The translations under genes and the position numbers were made by a program. Below are positions 25,549-34,860 of a DNA stretch of 64,000 nucleotides, in pieces. How positions within the stretch are numbered: the first letter of the stretch is position 1; each line of letters begins with the position of its first letter. The notes under the pieces are model-generated. The model had not been told where the DNA came from, ran no database searches, and saw nothing but the letters and a program-made list of their open reading frames with translations. Source of the DNA: JAISGQ01 sp045536305 (GTDB lineage: Bacteria > Bacillota > Clostridia > Oscillospirales > Acutalibacteraceae); NCBI GenBank assembly GCA_045536305.1, contig JAZSNH010000081.1, positions 31,071-95,070 on the forward strand. The letters run 5' to 3'.

Positions 25549-25586
25549 AAAAAAGCAGCAGAGCGCATGCGCTCTGCTGCTTTTTA
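25549..25586 (+). terminator. Terminator after manA
   Basis: An almost perfect palindrome centred at 25567/25568 with arms AAAAGCAGCAGAGCGCA and TGCGCTCTGCTGCTTTT, then T residues. It can act in both directions. Confidence 0.88.
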
Positions 25587-25609
25587 AATAAATGCGTCAA
25601 AGAATTTTC

Positions 25610-25794
25610 CTAATGCCTCCCTCTGACGAGGAAGGTGGCTTTGCCTTACGGCAAAGACGGAGGGAGAGAATTTGAAAATCGCATGGTTAGGTAGCCTTCA
25701 GACTACCTCTTTGTCACCGGCATTCACCTTTGGCGAACTTGCTGATAGCTCCGTTGATAAGGGGAGCAAAGGATACGGCCTTTGTATAAGAGCG
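25610..25794. repeat. Intergenic hairpin repeat of the CCTCCCTC/GAGGGAG type
   Basis: An outer stem CTCCCTC (25617-25623) with GAGGGAG (25660-25666) encloses a hairpin CTTTGCC (25639-25645) with GGCAAAG (25650-25656). A second hairpin AGGTAG/CTACCT follows at 25689-25708. From memory, strings of this type recur between genes in gut Clostridia; copy number in this genome cannot be tested from one window. It has no coding potential. Confidence 0.6.
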
Positions 25795-28791
25795 TCACAG
25801 TGGTTTTGAAAGAGTGATCTGACAAATATCGCCGCTTTTATCCTCCGTAAAAATAACAACGGTCTTAATAAGGCGCATTATGCCGTCGTCACCAAGCTGG
25901 CGGCCGGTATGAACGATCGTCTTTTTGCCTGATTTATAAGCATCAAGCTGCTGCTCGCGCGAAAAAGCAGCTATAAATGATTGCCTGTCATCGGGGTGAT
26001 ATGTCATGGCGCCGCCCTTGATAAGATCATCAAATATACCCGAATCAGGGCAGGATTTTGATTTGAAAGTGTCATACTCCATCATATAGTAGCAGTTTTT
26101 CGTGAGGTTGACGGAGATGACCAAAGGATAAAGAATAGAGAGCGCGGCGAAGAGCTTTGCAAGCTCTGAGGTGTCGAACCACTCTGTTTTATTGAGAGTA
26201 AGCCGATTGTTTTCGGTGAAGAAATAATCCTCCTTCTCCATATCGGAGGTGTATAAGGCAAAGCCGCGCTTGCCGTTGCGTTTTACATGATACAGTGCGG
26301 TATCGGCTTGCTTGAACAGTGCTTCGTAGGTGCATGAACCGCATGTGCCGAAGGCAGCGCCTATGCTGCAGCTCAGTATACTGTCGGTCTGACCGATCTT
26401 CCTGCGCGATACCTTACGAATAAGACCGGACAGAGAGGTTCGCAGAACGGATTCGCTGATAGCGCCGTGAAGAAGAACCATAAATTCATCTCCGCCGATT
26501 CGACCGACAATATCGGTGTTTCGGAAGTGATCGCGTATCACAGAGGTAAGAGTCTTTATGGCATCATCTCCGGCGGCGTGTCCCAGAGTGTCGTTTATGG
26601 TTTTAAGGTTATCGAGATCGATGACCATAAGAGCGCAGGGCTCGTCGATGTTCATCGATATCACACGCATTACTATTTCCTCGGTTGCGGCCTTGTTGTA
26701 AAGGCCTGTCATGCCGTCTCGTTCAGCGCGTCTTGTAAGATCAAGTATCGCTTTTGTTTCGGCATCGATATCGCCGATGGAAACAATGGCAGAAACAGCG
26801 TTGCTTCCGTCTTGATTGTCAACCAGGGTATAATCATAACGGAACCAGCGATATATCCCGTCGCCCTGAAGGACATGAATATTTGCGCTCCCTGTTGGGA
26901 TCTGCTTTTTCATTGATTCAAAAAAGCTTTTATACTCCTCGACAGTATCGGGCGAGACAAGGCCTTGAGCCACGATTTCATCGGGCGTATCGGGAACGGC
27001 GGTACGCTGACCGTAAACGAGAGAAAAATCATAGAAGCGGCTTATCTTTCCCGAGGGGATATCAAAACGGAATATATGCTTTCCGCTTTGCTTCATAACG
27101 ATTGAATATTCCTCGTTTCTGATTCTTAGCTCTTCTGTTGCAGACATGTGCCGTGTGATATCCGTAGAGGTCACCATCATCATATCTCTTCCCTGCCAAT
27201 GCATGGGCGAAGCCTGTGAAAGCACCCACATGCCGTCGGGGCGGAGAATTTCGATTGCCTGAGGCCTTCCGATGTCGTTAAAAAGCTTTATGGGACAGTT
27301 GTTGCAGGGGGTATCGGAATTGAGAAAGGCCTTGTGGCATTTTTGGGAAACAAAGTCAGAACCGAAGGTTTCGCGTATTACCTGATTACAGAAAATGATT
27401 TCATAGCTGTTTGGATCAACAATATAAACAAAAGAGGCGTTCTGATCCAAGGCAGACATAAAATCAGCAGTAAAGGCGGCATCGTTTTTTCTGTGACGCT
27501 TTACGATAAATGTGCTGAGCAGACGGCTTATAAGGGTAAGCGTGCCTATCTGTTCGCCTGTCCACACTCTTTCGTGTGAACATTCATCGAAACCGACAAA
27601 ACCTGAAAAAACACCGTCATCGAGCATCGCGCACTGGATCATGGAATAGATGCCCTGAGGCTCAAGCACATCTATCTGATCCTGCGGAAGAGAGTGAATA
27701 TCTCTGCAAAGGAAAAGTCCTTCTTCGTCAAAGTTTTTTATGTATACATTCTGGCCGTTTTCAAACTGATATTCGTATTTCTGAAGAAAATCCTTCTGAG
27801 GCTCGATGCCGGGAGCACACCATTCAAAGGTGTTTTTACAATAAAGATGTGACTCGTGATCCTCAAAAATATAAGCGCGGCTTACGCCGTAATATGTGCC
27901 GATACTTTCAAGGACAGATTCAATCGTCTTGTCCAAGTCATTGGAATTGTACATAAGAGAGAAAACATTGCTTACGATATCGGGATCATAGCTTATGTTT
28001 TTTGCGCGCTGCATCATCTGACCTGCGAGGTTTTCGACAAGCAGTTCGCGTTTTTTCTCTTTATGTATGTTGCTTATCTGACCGATTACGCGAAATATAT
28101 TCTTGTTGTTGTCGGTCAGAGTTTTGTAGTGGACACAGTGAAGCATAAAGCCCGAGCCGAAAAGATTGCAGACGATATTGAAGGAGCCCTGACATACCTC
28201 AGTGCGCGCACGGTTAAGATGAAATTTAAGCAGCTCAGCGCTGTCCGGGTGAATAATGCCTGTTTTTCCGCATTGTGCCTGATAATTTTCAATGTGCAGA
28301 TTATCGGAAGCGGCACCGTTGTTTATCTGAATGTGAAGAATGTCCTCGGCAATGCTGTAGTCAAAGATGCAGGAGGTGGCACCCTGTGATTTGTCGGTGC
28401 CGTAGCTGTCTTTGCAATAGCTGTTGCCTATTCCGCATATTCCGCAGATATTGCCTTTTTCATCGCGTATGGGAGTTTTGGTTATGAGCATGTGCCCTTG
28501 AGAACCGTCGGGCAGGCTTATAGGAGTGATATCCGTTACGCTTTTTTCTGTACCGTCAAGAAGAAGCGCGTCGCTTTTCAGATAATTGTCAGCATATTCC
28601 TTCGGAAAAAGGTCATGCTCGGTTTTTCCGATTATGTCCGAAGGATCCTCCTTGCCAAGAAGCAAGGCAAAGGGAAGAGATGCAGATGTATAGATCGAAT
28701 TACAGTCTTTAAAAAAGATAAGGTCATTTGTCGTACGGAGAAAATGCTCCAGAGCAAATGCGTTTATCGGATCAGTAGATTTATTGTTCAT
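25795..28791 (-). CDS. PAS/GAF sensor with GGDEF domain (putative diguanylate cyclase)
   Basis: Large soluble sensor of 998 aa. From the N-terminus: PAS (about 15-125), a further PAS-like region, a GAF-like domain (about 265-430), two PAS regions (about 445-675, the first with a cysteine cluster CNNCP), the GGDEF domain with an intact GGDEF at 766-770, and a C-terminal PAS-like domain of about 150 residues. RNTD lies exactly five residues before GGDEF, matching the inhibitory RxxD I-site, so product-inhibited c-di-GMP synthesis is expected. No transmembrane segment is visible. A domain after GGDEF is unusual. ATG 28791 follows GGAGG by 8 bases. Confidence 0.88.
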   Translation of the reverse strand: MNNKSTDPINAFALEHFLRTTNDLIFFKDCNSIYTSASLPFALLLGKEDPSDIIGKTEHDLFPKEYADNYLKSDALLLDGTEKSVTDITPISLPDGSQGHMLITKTPIRDEKGNICGICGIGNSYCKDSYGTDKSQGATSCIFDYSIAEDILHIQINNGAASDNLHIENYQAQCGKTGIIHPDSAELLKFHLNRARTEVCQGSFNIVCNLFGSGFMLHCVHYKTLTDNNKNIFRVIGQISNIHKEKKRELLVENLAGQMMQRAKNISYDPDIVSNVFSLMYNSNDLDKTIESVLESIGTYYGVSRAYIFEDHESHLYCKNTFEWCAPGIEPQKDFLQKYEYQFENGQNVYIKNFDEEGLFLCRDIHSLPQDQIDVLEPQGIYSMIQCAMLDDGVFSGFVGFDECSHERVWTGEQIGTLTLISRLLSTFIVKRHRKNDAAFTADFMSALDQNASFVYIVDPNSYEIIFCNQVIRETFGSDFVSQKCHKAFLNSDTPCNNCPIKLFNDIGRPQAIEILRPDGMWVLSQASPMHWQGRDMMMVTSTDITRHMSATEELRIRNEEYSIVMKQSGKHIFRFDIPSGKISRFYDFSLVYGQRTAVPDTPDEIVAQGLVSPDTVEEYKSFFESMKKQIPTGSANIHVLQGDGIYRWFRYDYTLVDNQDGSNAVSAIVSIGDIDAETKAILDLTRRAERDGMTGLYNKAATEEIVMRVISMNIDEPCALMVIDLDNLKTINDTLGHAAGDDAIKTLTSVIRDHFRNTDIVGRIGGDEFMVLLHGAISESVLRTSLSGLIRKVSRRKIGQTDSILSCSIGAAFGTCGSCTYEALFKQADTALYHVKRNGKRGFALYTSDMEKEDYFFTENNRLTLNKTEWFDTSELAKLFAALSILYPLVISVNLTKNCYYMMEYDTFKSKSCPDSGIFDDLIKGGAMTYHPDDRQSFIAAFSREQQLDAYKSGKKTIVHTGRQLGDDGIMRLIKTVVIFTEDKSGDICQITLSKPL

Positions 28792-29031
28792 AAAAAGACC
28801 TCCAAGGGAGATGAGCCTTTGTCGCATAATATGCTTATTATAAATATAATACAGATTTATTTCTAAAATTGCAAGTGTTTTAGGTTAAAAAACACCATAA
28901 ATAAAGTGGCGTGAAGAAAATGTGAAATAAAAAAGCTTGTCTGCAACAGCTTGATTATTATACGTGAAGGGGAGTATAATATAAGTTAATACAGAAAAGA
29001 AAAAGAGCTCGATAATCAGAGGTAAGAAAAA

Positions 29032-29313
29032 ATGATAACGCTGCAGACGACGGAAAAATTAGCCGAAATGGCAAAGATAAAATTAAATGAGGAAGAGCTT
29101 TGCAAAGCACAGAAGGAGCTTTGCAGATTGGCGGATTTTGCAGAAAAGGTAAGTGAGGCGGCTTTATCCGCAGATGTCGCAGAGGAGGCACCGTCGGAAA
29201 AGGAACGCAATGAGGACAGGCTTTTCTGCGAAATGAATATAAAATCTCTTCCAAAGGGCTCAACGAATATAAAGGACGGCTTTTTTCGCATGGAGGCAGG
29301 TGAGCGCAAATGA
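29032..29313 (+). CDS. gatC: Asp/Glu-tRNA(Asn/Gln) amidotransferase subunit C
   Basis: Small belt subunit that stabilises GatA on GatB in the indirect route to Gln-tRNA and Asn-tRNA. It starts MITLQTTEKLAEMAKIKL and ends with the DGFFRMEAG motif that wraps GatA. Length 93 aa is normal. The stop overlaps the gatA start by 4 bases. Confidence 0.92.
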   Translation: MITLQTTEKLAEMAKIKLNEEELCKAQKELCRLADFAEKVSEAALSADVAEEAPSEKERNEDRLFCEMNIKSLPKGSTNIKDGFFRMEAGERK

Positions 29314-30758
29314 CAATATCCGAAATACGCTCACTGCTTGATGAAAAAAAGATATCTTGTACTGAGCTGACTAAAGAGCTTATTAAAAGAATAAAAGAAA
29401 AAAACGATAAATTAAATGCTTATTGCCTGATAACGGAAGAAGAGGCATTAAATGCCGCAGAACAAGCGGATAAGCGTATTGCAGAAGGCAGGGTGCAAGG
29501 TGCTCTTGACGGAGTACCGATGTCGCTGAAGGATAATATCTGCACCAAGGGTATAGAGACAACCTGCTGTTCGGAAATACTCAGGGGCTGGCTTCCGCCG
29601 TACAGCGCGTCTGTATGGGATATACTCAAAAGCAGCGGTGCTGTAATGCTCGGCAAAGCAAACATGGACGAGTTTGCGATGGGTTCGACCTGTGAAAACT
29701 CGTGCTTTGGCGGAGCGAAAAATCCTTACGACCTGCAAAGGGTAGCGGGCGGCAGCTCAGGCGGCAGCGCATCGTGCGTGGCGGCAGAGCTTGCGGCATA
29801 TTCTTTAGGCTCCGATACAGGCGGAAGCATAAGATTGCCTGCCGCTTACTGCGGCGTGGTGGGTCTCAAGCCTACCTACGGCAGTGTTTCGCGATTCGGA
29901 CTTGTCGGGTTTGCTCCCTCCTTCGATCAGATAGGCCCCATAACGGTGAACGCAAAGGACAGCGCGCTTGTATTTGACTGTCTGAACGTACAGGACAAAA
30001 AGGACGAGACCTCGTTTTCGGGCGAAAGAAAGCCGATCTCTTCATCTCTTATCGGAGATGTAAAAGGCCTTAAAATAGGCTTGTCACAGGAGCTTTTCGA
30101 GGGGGCGGGAGAGGATATAATCCGAGCGGTAAACGAGGCCGCGGAGACATTAAAAAAAGCAGGTGCCGAGATTGTAAAAATAAAGCTTCCGTATATCGAT
30201 TATGCAACTCAGGTCTACTGTATAATCGGCAGTGCACAGGCAAGCTGCAATCTCAGCAGGTTTGATTCTGTGAGAGTGGGAAACCGTGCAGGCGGCAATG
30301 ATTCCTCCGAAATAATGACTTTAGCCAGAGCAAAGGGCTTCGGCTCAGAGGTAAAACGCCGGATATTGATGGGTACTATGGTGCTTTCTGCCGATGGACG
30401 AGCGGAATATTACGAAAAGGCGCAAAAGGTAAGACGTGCCATAACAGCGTCAATAAACAATGCACTTACCGAATGCGATATAATATTGAGTCCTGCAAGT
30501 GCACAGACCGCAAAAAAGGTCAATTCAAACGATGATTTTATAAAAGAATATAAAACTGATGCATATCTTGTCGGTGCAAATCTCGCAGGAGTACCTGCTC
30601 TGAGCATGCCCTGCGGCTTTGACCATAACGGACTGCCGATCGGAGTACAGCTTATAGGCAAAAAACACGGTGAGGGCGAGCTACTTAACTGTGCTTACGC
30701 CTTTGAACAGCTGACACAAAATGCCTATACTCTTCGGGAGAGGGGGAGTATAATATGA
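29310..30758 (+). CDS. gatA: Asp/Glu-tRNA(Asn/Gln) amidotransferase subunit A
   Basis: Glutaminase (amidase) subunit that frees ammonia for transamidation. The amidase signature GGSSGGSASCVAAELAAYSL is complete, with the Ser-cisSer-Lys triad supplied by MSLKDN, GGSSGGS and GSDTGGSIR. Length 482 aa is normal. It overlaps gatC and gatB by 4 bases each, giving a tightly coupled gatCAB unit. Confidence 0.97.
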   Translation: MTISEIRSLLDEKKISCTELTKELIKRIKEKNDKLNAYCLITEEEALNAAEQADKRIAEGRVQGALDGVPMSLKDNICTKGIETTCCSEILRGWLPPYSASVWDILKSSGAVMLGKANMDEFAMGSTCENSCFGGAKNPYDLQRVAGGSSGGSASCVAAELAAYSLGSDTGGSIRLPAAYCGVVGLKPTYGSVSRFGLVGFAPSFDQIGPITVNAKDSALVFDCLNVQDKKDETSFSGERKPISSSLIGDVKGLKIGLSQELFEGAGEDIIRAVNEAAETLKKAGAEIVKIKLPYIDYATQVYCIIGSAQASCNLSRFDSVRVGNRAGGNDSSEIMTLARAKGFGSEVKRRILMGTMVLSADGRAEYYEKAQKVRRAITASINNALTECDIILSPASAQTAKKVNSNDDFIKEYKTDAYLVGANLAGVPALSMPCGFDHNGLPIGVQLIGKKHGEGELLNCAYAFEQLTQNAYTLRERGSII

Positions 30759-32167
30759 AATATGAGCTTGTATGCGGACTTGAGACCCATGTTGAGCTTA
30801 TAACAAAAGAAAAGGTATTCTGCAGGTGTAAAGCCGGCTTTGGCGGTGAGCCCAATACATCGGTATGTCCTGTTTGCCTCGGTATGCCGGGTGCACTTCC
30901 GGTACTGAATATGCAGGCGGTGGAGCTCGCTGTACGTGCAGGGCTGGCACTCGACTGTGAGATCAACAGGGTATCATATTTTGACAGAAAAAATTATTTC
31001 TATCCTGATCTGCCCAAGGGCTATCAGATATCTCAGTTTGACAAACCGATATGCGGAAAGGGAAGGCTCGTGCTGCCGTCGGGAAAAGAAGTGCTTATCG
31101 AACGGGTACATCTCGAAGAGGATGCAGGAAAGCTGATGTACGAAAACGGAGAAATTCTTGCGGACTACAACCGCGGAGGTATACCGCTTATAGAGATAAT
31201 CACAGAGCCTTGCTTCGATTCTCCCATACAGATAAAGGAATATCTTGAAGAGCTTCGTCTTATAATGAAACACACGGGAGTTTCCGATTGCCGAATGCAG
31301 GAAGGCTCGATGCGAAGTGACATCAATGTTTCTGTGAGATGTAAGGGTGAGAGTCGGCTGGGCACACGTACAGAGGTAAAAAATGTAAATTCGATTCTGT
31401 TTTCCCAGAAAGCGGTGGAATATGAATATAAGCGTCAGTGCGAGGTGCTCGAAGGCGGCGGAGTGATAGAATCGAGGACCCTGAGATGGAGCGAGAAGAA
31501 CAGCCGAACCGAGCCCATGCGCGAAAAAGAGACAGCAAAGGATTACCGTTTTATGAGGGAACCCGATCTTGCACCGCTTTGCATAAGCGAGCAGTACATA
31601 GAAAACATCCGAAAATCGATGCCTCCTCTTCCTACACAGCGAAGAGAAAAATACATGTCCCTCGGCATATCGGCAGATGATGCGTCATTGCTTTCGCGTC
31701 ACAGGAAAATAGCAGAGTATTTTGACAGAGCATGCAGCGGCGGAGCAGACCCTAAAACGGTATCAAAGCTTCTGCTTGGCAAGGTTTTTGCATATCTGAA
31801 AACCGAGGAAGATTACGAAAACTGCAGGATACCTGTTTCGGAGCAGGAACTGTCACATCTTGCAAAATTGCTTGGGGACCGCAGCATAAACGCGACGGTT
31901 GCACGTGAGATTCTCGAAAAGCTTATTGAACAGGGTGGTGAGATAAAAGATTATCTCACCGAGGAGGATCTGCACGGCACCGATGATAATCAGCTTTTAC
32001 AGATATGCAGAGCTGTCATAGAGGAAAACGAAAAAATCTGCAATGATTTCCGTTCCGGAAAAGAAAAGGCTATAATGCCCCTTGTCGGAGCGGTGATGAA
32101 AAAATTAAAAGGCAGAGCCGATGCCGTAGCGGTAAGGCAGATGCTTACAGAAATTCTGAGAGGTTAG
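30755..32167 (+). CDS. gatB: Asp/Glu-tRNA(Asn/Gln) amidotransferase subunit B
   Basis: Kinase/transamidase subunit that binds the misacylated tRNA. The N-terminal GLETHVEL and the zinc site CRC...CPVCLGMPG are present, the central FYPDLPKGYQISQFD is diagnostic, and a C-terminal YqeY-like tRNA-binding domain ends at LTEILRG. At 470 aa it is normal. mntP begins 3 bases after its stop. Confidence 0.97.
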   Translation: MKYELVCGLETHVELITKEKVFCRCKAGFGGEPNTSVCPVCLGMPGALPVLNMQAVELAVRAGLALDCEINRVSYFDRKNYFYPDLPKGYQISQFDKPICGKGRLVLPSGKEVLIERVHLEEDAGKLMYENGEILADYNRGGIPLIEIITEPCFDSPIQIKEYLEELRLIMKHTGVSDCRMQEGSMRSDINVSVRCKGESRLGTRTEVKNVNSILFSQKAVEYEYKRQCEVLEGGGVIESRTLRWSEKNSRTEPMREKETAKDYRFMREPDLAPLCISEQYIENIRKSMPPLPTQRREKYMSLGISADDASLLSRHRKIAEYFDRACSGGADPKTVSKLLLGKVFAYLKTEEDYENCRIPVSEQELSHLAKLLGDRSINATVAREILEKLIEQGGEIKDYLTEEDLHGTDDNQLLQICRAVIEENEKICNDFRSGKEKAIMPLVGAVMKKLKGRADAVAVRQMLTEILRG

Positions 32168-32170
32168 AAA

Positions 32171-32749
32171 ATGAGCATTTTTGAGCTTTTCGCCATTGCG
32201 GTGGCACTATCTATGGATGCATTTGCAGTATCGATATGCAAGGGCTTATCCTTACAGAAAATAAAGCCGAGGCATGCGCTTATCTGCGGCGTGTATTTTG
32301 GAGCATTTCAGGCAGCCATGCCGATAATAGGATTTTATCTTGCCAATATATTCAAGGGCAGAATAGAGAGCATTGCAAATTATATAGCTTTTATCCTGCT
32401 TGTGATGATAGGGGCAAACATGCTTCGCGAAGCATTTTCAAAGGACGAAGAGGAAAACAACTGTCCCGATATGTCGCCTAAAAAGATGCTTCCTCTGGCT
32501 GTGGCGACCAGCATAGATGCCCTTGTTGTGGGCGTTTCCTTCGCTATGATATTTACCGATGATCAGAAGGGAAAAATATGGTATGCGGTTGCATTTATCG
32601 GTGTGGTTACCTTTGTGCTTTCAGCTCTGGGCGTAAAGGTCGGCAGTATTTTTGGCGATAAATATAAGAAGCGCGCCGAAGCGGCAGGCGGTATAATACT
32701 GATCCTGATGGGAATAAAAGTCCTTTTGGAGCAGTTTGGAATCTTATAA
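32171..32749 (+). CDS. mntP: Manganese efflux pump MntP
   Basis: Six-transmembrane exporter of Mn2+. The two repeated halves carry the acidic metal-site motifs SMDAFAVSI (residues about 14-22) and SIDALVVGVSF (about 115-125). Length 192 aa is normal. It follows gatB by 3 bases with no promoter of its own and no yybP-ykoY-like leader, so it is probably expressed with gatCAB, an unusual pairing. Confidence 0.93.
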   Translation: MSIFELFAIAVALSMDAFAVSICKGLSLQKIKPRHALICGVYFGAFQAAMPIIGFYLANIFKGRIESIANYIAFILLVMIGANMLREAFSKDEEENNCPDMSPKKMLPLAVATSIDALVVGVSFAMIFTDDQKGKIWYAVAFIGVVTFVLSALGVKVGSIFGDKYKKRAEAAGGIILILMGIKVLLEQFGIL

Positions 32750-32772
32750 AAACGAAAAGAGATGAAGTTTAA

Positions 32773-34191
32773 ATGGGTATCTTAGTCGGAAGATACTTCA
32801 ATGCATCAAAGGCTGTTCGCAGCAGTGATATATGCGGCGATATGCCTGATGACAAAACCTTCCTGAAAAGAACTCTGCGTGTGGCATGGCCGGCGGCGGT
32901 GGAATCATTCTTCAATGCGCTTGCAGGATTTGTGGACACAATAATGGTCGGTACATTGGGAACCTCTGCCATAGCCGCAGTGGGACTTACCAATCAGCCT
33001 AAATGGATAGCGCTTGCCTTGTTTATAAGTATAAATGTTGCGCTCAGTGCAGTCGTGGCGCGCCGCAGAGGTGAGGGTGATCGTGAAGGTGCAAACCGAA
33101 CCTTTCGCCAGGTCGCACTTATCACTCTTGTGCTTGCGGCTCTGGTCTGCTCGGCATGTGTAATATTTGCAGAGCAGTTTATGCTTGCGGCAGGTGCTAT
33201 AAGAGGAGATACGCTCGAGGATGCGGTGAACTATTACCGTATAATCATGGGCGGCGGATTCTTCATGATATTCAACATGATGATAAATGCGGCGCAGAGA
33301 GGTGTGGGCAATACCAAGATAGCAATGAGAACAAATCTCTGCGCTAATGCCGTAAATGTAGTGCTCAATTATCTGCTCATAGGCGGAAATCTTGGTTTTC
33401 CTGCAATGGGTGTAAAAGGTGCGGCTATAGCAACCGTCACGGGAACAGTGGTTGGCTGTATAATGGCATTTTGCTCCATTCTCCCTGCCGACAGCTATAT
33501 CAGTCTTAAATTCAAAATGAAAAAGCCCAACGCTTTTGACAAAAAAACGGTGGGTGCTGTGTGCAAGGTCGGTTCAAGCACTTTTCTTGAACAGATATTT
33601 ATCCGAACGGGATTTCTTCTGTTTGCAATGATAATAGCAAATCTCGGCACTACCGAGTTTGCAGCACATCAGATAGGAATGAATGTAATAACCATAAGCT
33701 TTTCCTTTGCTGACGGACTGTCCGCATCTTCGGTAACGCTGGTCGGACAGAGCCTTGGAATGAAACGTCCTGATTTTGCCAAAGTGTATGTGAACTTCTG
33801 CCAGAAGCTGGGCTTTATATGCTCTCTTGTTCTTTCGATTATTTTCATAACCTTGAACTGGCGAATATTCTGGCTGTTTACGCAGGATGATCAGGCGGTG
33901 CTCGATTACGGCAGGATAATAATGCCGCTTACCGCAATAATAGTATTTTTGCAGATAGCTCAGGTGATATGCGCCGGTGCTCTTCGCGGAGCCGGAGATA
34001 CAAGATATACAGCAATGGTGAGTCTGATAAGTATAGCAATAATGCGTCCTGTGTGCGGATATATTTTCTGCAATATTATCGGATGGGGGCTTATAGGAGC
34101 TTGGATAAGCATATGCTTTGACCAAGCCATAAGAATGCTGTTTTACCTGCCGAGAGTTAAAAAAGGCAAATGGACTAAGATAAAGCTGTGA
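32773..34191 (+). CDS. MATE-family multidrug/cation exporter
   Basis: Twelve-helix exporter driven by Na+ or H+. The family opening AWPAAVESFFNALAGFVDTIMVG and the mid-protein repeat PVLAxx-like SSTFLEQIFIRTGF are clear. Length 472 aa is normal; the first 30 residues form a cytoplasmic extension common in clostridial members. It lies 23 bases after mntP. Substrate cannot be told. Confidence 0.9.
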   Translation: MGILVGRYFNASKAVRSSDICGDMPDDKTFLKRTLRVAWPAAVESFFNALAGFVDTIMVGTLGTSAIAAVGLTNQPKWIALALFISINVALSAVVARRRGEGDREGANRTFRQVALITLVLAALVCSACVIFAEQFMLAAGAIRGDTLEDAVNYYRIIMGGGFFMIFNMMINAAQRGVGNTKIAMRTNLCANAVNVVLNYLLIGGNLGFPAMGVKGAAIATVTGTVVGCIMAFCSILPADSYISLKFKMKKPNAFDKKTVGAVCKVGSSTFLEQIFIRTGFLLFAMIIANLGTTEFAAHQIGMNVITISFSFADGLSASSVTLVGQSLGMKRPDFAKVYVNFCQKLGFICSLVLSIIFITLNWRIFWLFTQDDQAVLDYGRIIMPLTAIIVFLQIAQVICAGALRGAGDTRYTAMVSLISIAIMRPVCGYIFCNIIGWGLIGAWISICFDQAIRMLFYLPRVKKGKWTKIKL

Positions 34192-34232
34192 ATAAACAAA
34201 AAATCTCCCCTCGGGGAGATTTTTTGTTTATT
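34191..34232. terminator. Twenty-bp bidirectional terminator
   Basis: A perfect inverted repeat with arms 34191-34210 and 34213-34232; the core is CTCCCC/GGGGAG flanked by A and T runs. It ends the gatCAB-mntP-MATE unit and, on the other strand, the cysteine hydrolase gene, whose stop codon lies inside the stem. Confidence 0.9.
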
Positions 34233-34758
34233 CACCGATTACATCTATCTGACACATCTTCATGGTGGTGAGTGCGGCGTTATGCGTGTCGGGAGTTACA
34301 CCCGCACAGCAGGAGGCATCGACAGATATCTCTTTTTCGGGGAAAGCTGCCTTTAAGATGAGTGCGTTTGATACAACGCAGATATCGGTGCAAAGTCCGA
34401 TAAGCTCTACAGAAAAATCCTCGTCTCCTGCTTCAGCGGCAATAAGCGTCGGAAGCTCAACCGAACCGAAGGTCAGCTTTTCTACAGCGGTGCAGCCCTT
34501 GTTGTAAAGAGCGGCAGCGATTTTTTCATTAAGACACCAGCCGTCGGTTCCCTTTATGCAGTGAGGAACGGGCAGTTTTTTTCCTTCGGCAGTGTCCATA
34601 TAATTTTCAAAATGAGTGTCAAAGGTGACAAAAATTTTTCCGTCAAAGCTCGCTATCTTACCGACAGCGTTATCGATAATAGACACAGCCTCTGAAGTTC
34701 CCAGAGCACCGTCAACAAAATCCTTCTGAATATCAACCACGACCAAAAACTTTTTCAT
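34228..34758 (-). CDS. Isochorismatase-family cysteine hydrolase, nicotinamidase-like
   Basis: Cysteine hydrolase of 176 aa. The catalytic Asp is in VVVDIQKDFVDGALG, the nucleophile Cys in GLCTDICVVSNAL, and metal-site DTHFENY follows the pyrazinamidase pattern. The closest function I can suggest is nicotinamide deamidation in NAD salvage. ATG 34758 follows GAAAGGCGG. Its stop falls inside the terminator stem at 34191-34232. Confidence 0.82.
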   Translation of the reverse strand: MKKFLVVVDIQKDFVDGALGTSEAVSIIDNAVGKIASFDGKIFVTFDTHFENYMDTAEGKKLPVPHCIKGTDGWCLNEKIAAALYNKGCTAVEKLTFGSVELPTLIAAEAGDEDFSVELIGLCTDICVVSNALILKAAFPEKEISVDASCCAGVTPDTHNAALTTMKMCQIDVIGE

Positions 34759-34824
34759 TTTATATACCGCCTTTCGTTCTGCTGATAAATATACTATAAT
34801 ACATACCCTGAAAAAACGCAATAC

Positions 34825-34860
34825 AAACAAAAAGGTGTGCCACGGCACACCTTTTTGTTT
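34825..34860 (-). terminator. Terminator of the GH5 gene
   Basis: A 16-bp inverted repeat with core GGTGTGC (34834-34840) and GCACACC (34845-34851), flanked by A and T runs. It overlaps the end of the endoglucanase gene. Confidence 0.88.
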
